NCBI GenBank assembly: GCA_937896705.1
Contig: CALBOC010000084.1
Coordinates: forward strand, 1-5,590
Direction of reading: 5' to 3'
DNA length: 5,590 nucleotides
From: an uncultured Micrococcaceae bacterium
GTDB lineage: Bacteria > Actinomycetota > Actinomycetes > Actinomycetales > Micrococcaceae
A model generated the notes under the pieces. It was not told the DNA's origin and searched no databases. It saw nothing but the letters and a program-made list of their open reading frames with translations. Positions within the stretch are counted from its first letter, which is position 1. Each line of letters begins with the position of its first letter. The translations under genes and the position numbers were made by a program. Positions 5,496 through 5,590 of this stretch are shown here, one piece after another.

Positions 5496-5590
5496 AGACT
5501 CGATTCACTTGTTGCGGCTTGCGGGGGATGCTTTCGGAAGTGTTCCAGGGCGTGCACCCCACCATCAAGATACCCCACCACCTCGTGGCC
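5492..5590 (-). CDS. C-terminal end of a gene upstream of moeA, rhodanese-like (partial)
   Basis: The minus strand is open from the window edge to a TGA at 5492-5494 and encodes 32 residues beginning GHEVVGYLDGGVHALEHF and ending in a polar tail, TSESSL. The pattern GHxVVxxLDGGVxAL resembles the last strand and helix of a rhodanese domain (compare the usual V-x-x-L-x-GG-x-x-A-W). Actinobacterial MoeB/MoeZ-type proteins, which adenylate and sulfurate MoaD, often end in such a domain, and the position directly ahead of moeA and moaD fits. The active-site Cys loop would lie outside the window, so the assignment is tentative. The overlap with moeA by GTGA or TGATG shows it is a real translated upstream gene. 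Confidence 0.6.
   Translation of the reverse strand, partial: GHEVVGYLDGGVHALEHFRKHPPQAATSESSL

Overview
The window is typical actinobacterial chromosome: about 60 % GC by eye, densely packed, with GTG as well as ATG starts. Several genes have a -10-like hexamer only 6-7 bases before the start codon, which points to leaderless mRNAs. The protein families (UMF1-type MFS transporter, TesB thioesterase, Mycobacterium-type group II truncated hemoglobin, MoeA/MoaD/MoaE) fit Micrococcales or Corynebacteriales. The sequence alone does not allow a genus call. Nothing suggests phage, insertion sequences, CRISPR or RNA genes.

Layout. At 1-629 (minus) lies the N-terminal half of a UMF1-type MFS transporter, cut by the window edge. 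At 738-1622 (minus) is an acyl-CoA thioesterase II (TesB). A 102-base divergent intergenic region separates it from 1725-2396 (plus), a protein I recognise only as a conserved actinobacterial family of unknown function. That gene converges on 2437-3546 (minus), with a perfect 10-bp inverted repeat between the two as a likely bidirectional terminator. The 2437-3546 gene is the most notable object here: one continuous frame joining an OsmC/Ohr-type peroxidase-like domain, a roughly 100-residue charged low-complexity linker, and a complete group II (trHbO/GlbO) truncated hemoglobin.

The right half is molybdenum cofactor biosynthesis. MoaE (3620-4066, plus) diverges from the OsmC-globin gene across 73 bases. 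It converges with moaD (minus), and the two stop codons share a TTAA. MoaD is the last gene of a tightly overlapping minus-strand unit: a partial rhodanese-like C-terminus (5492-5590), then moeA (4290-5495), then moaD (4063-4293). Together these could supply sulfur transfer to the MoaD C-terminal Gly-Gly, the two molybdopterin synthase subunits, and molybdate insertion by MoeA.

Working view (inference): the shared control region between the OsmC-globin fusion and moaE may link handling of peroxide and oxygen or nitrogen species with supply of cofactor for molybdoenzymes such as nitrate reductase. No molybdoenzyme is present in the window, so this is only a hypothesis.
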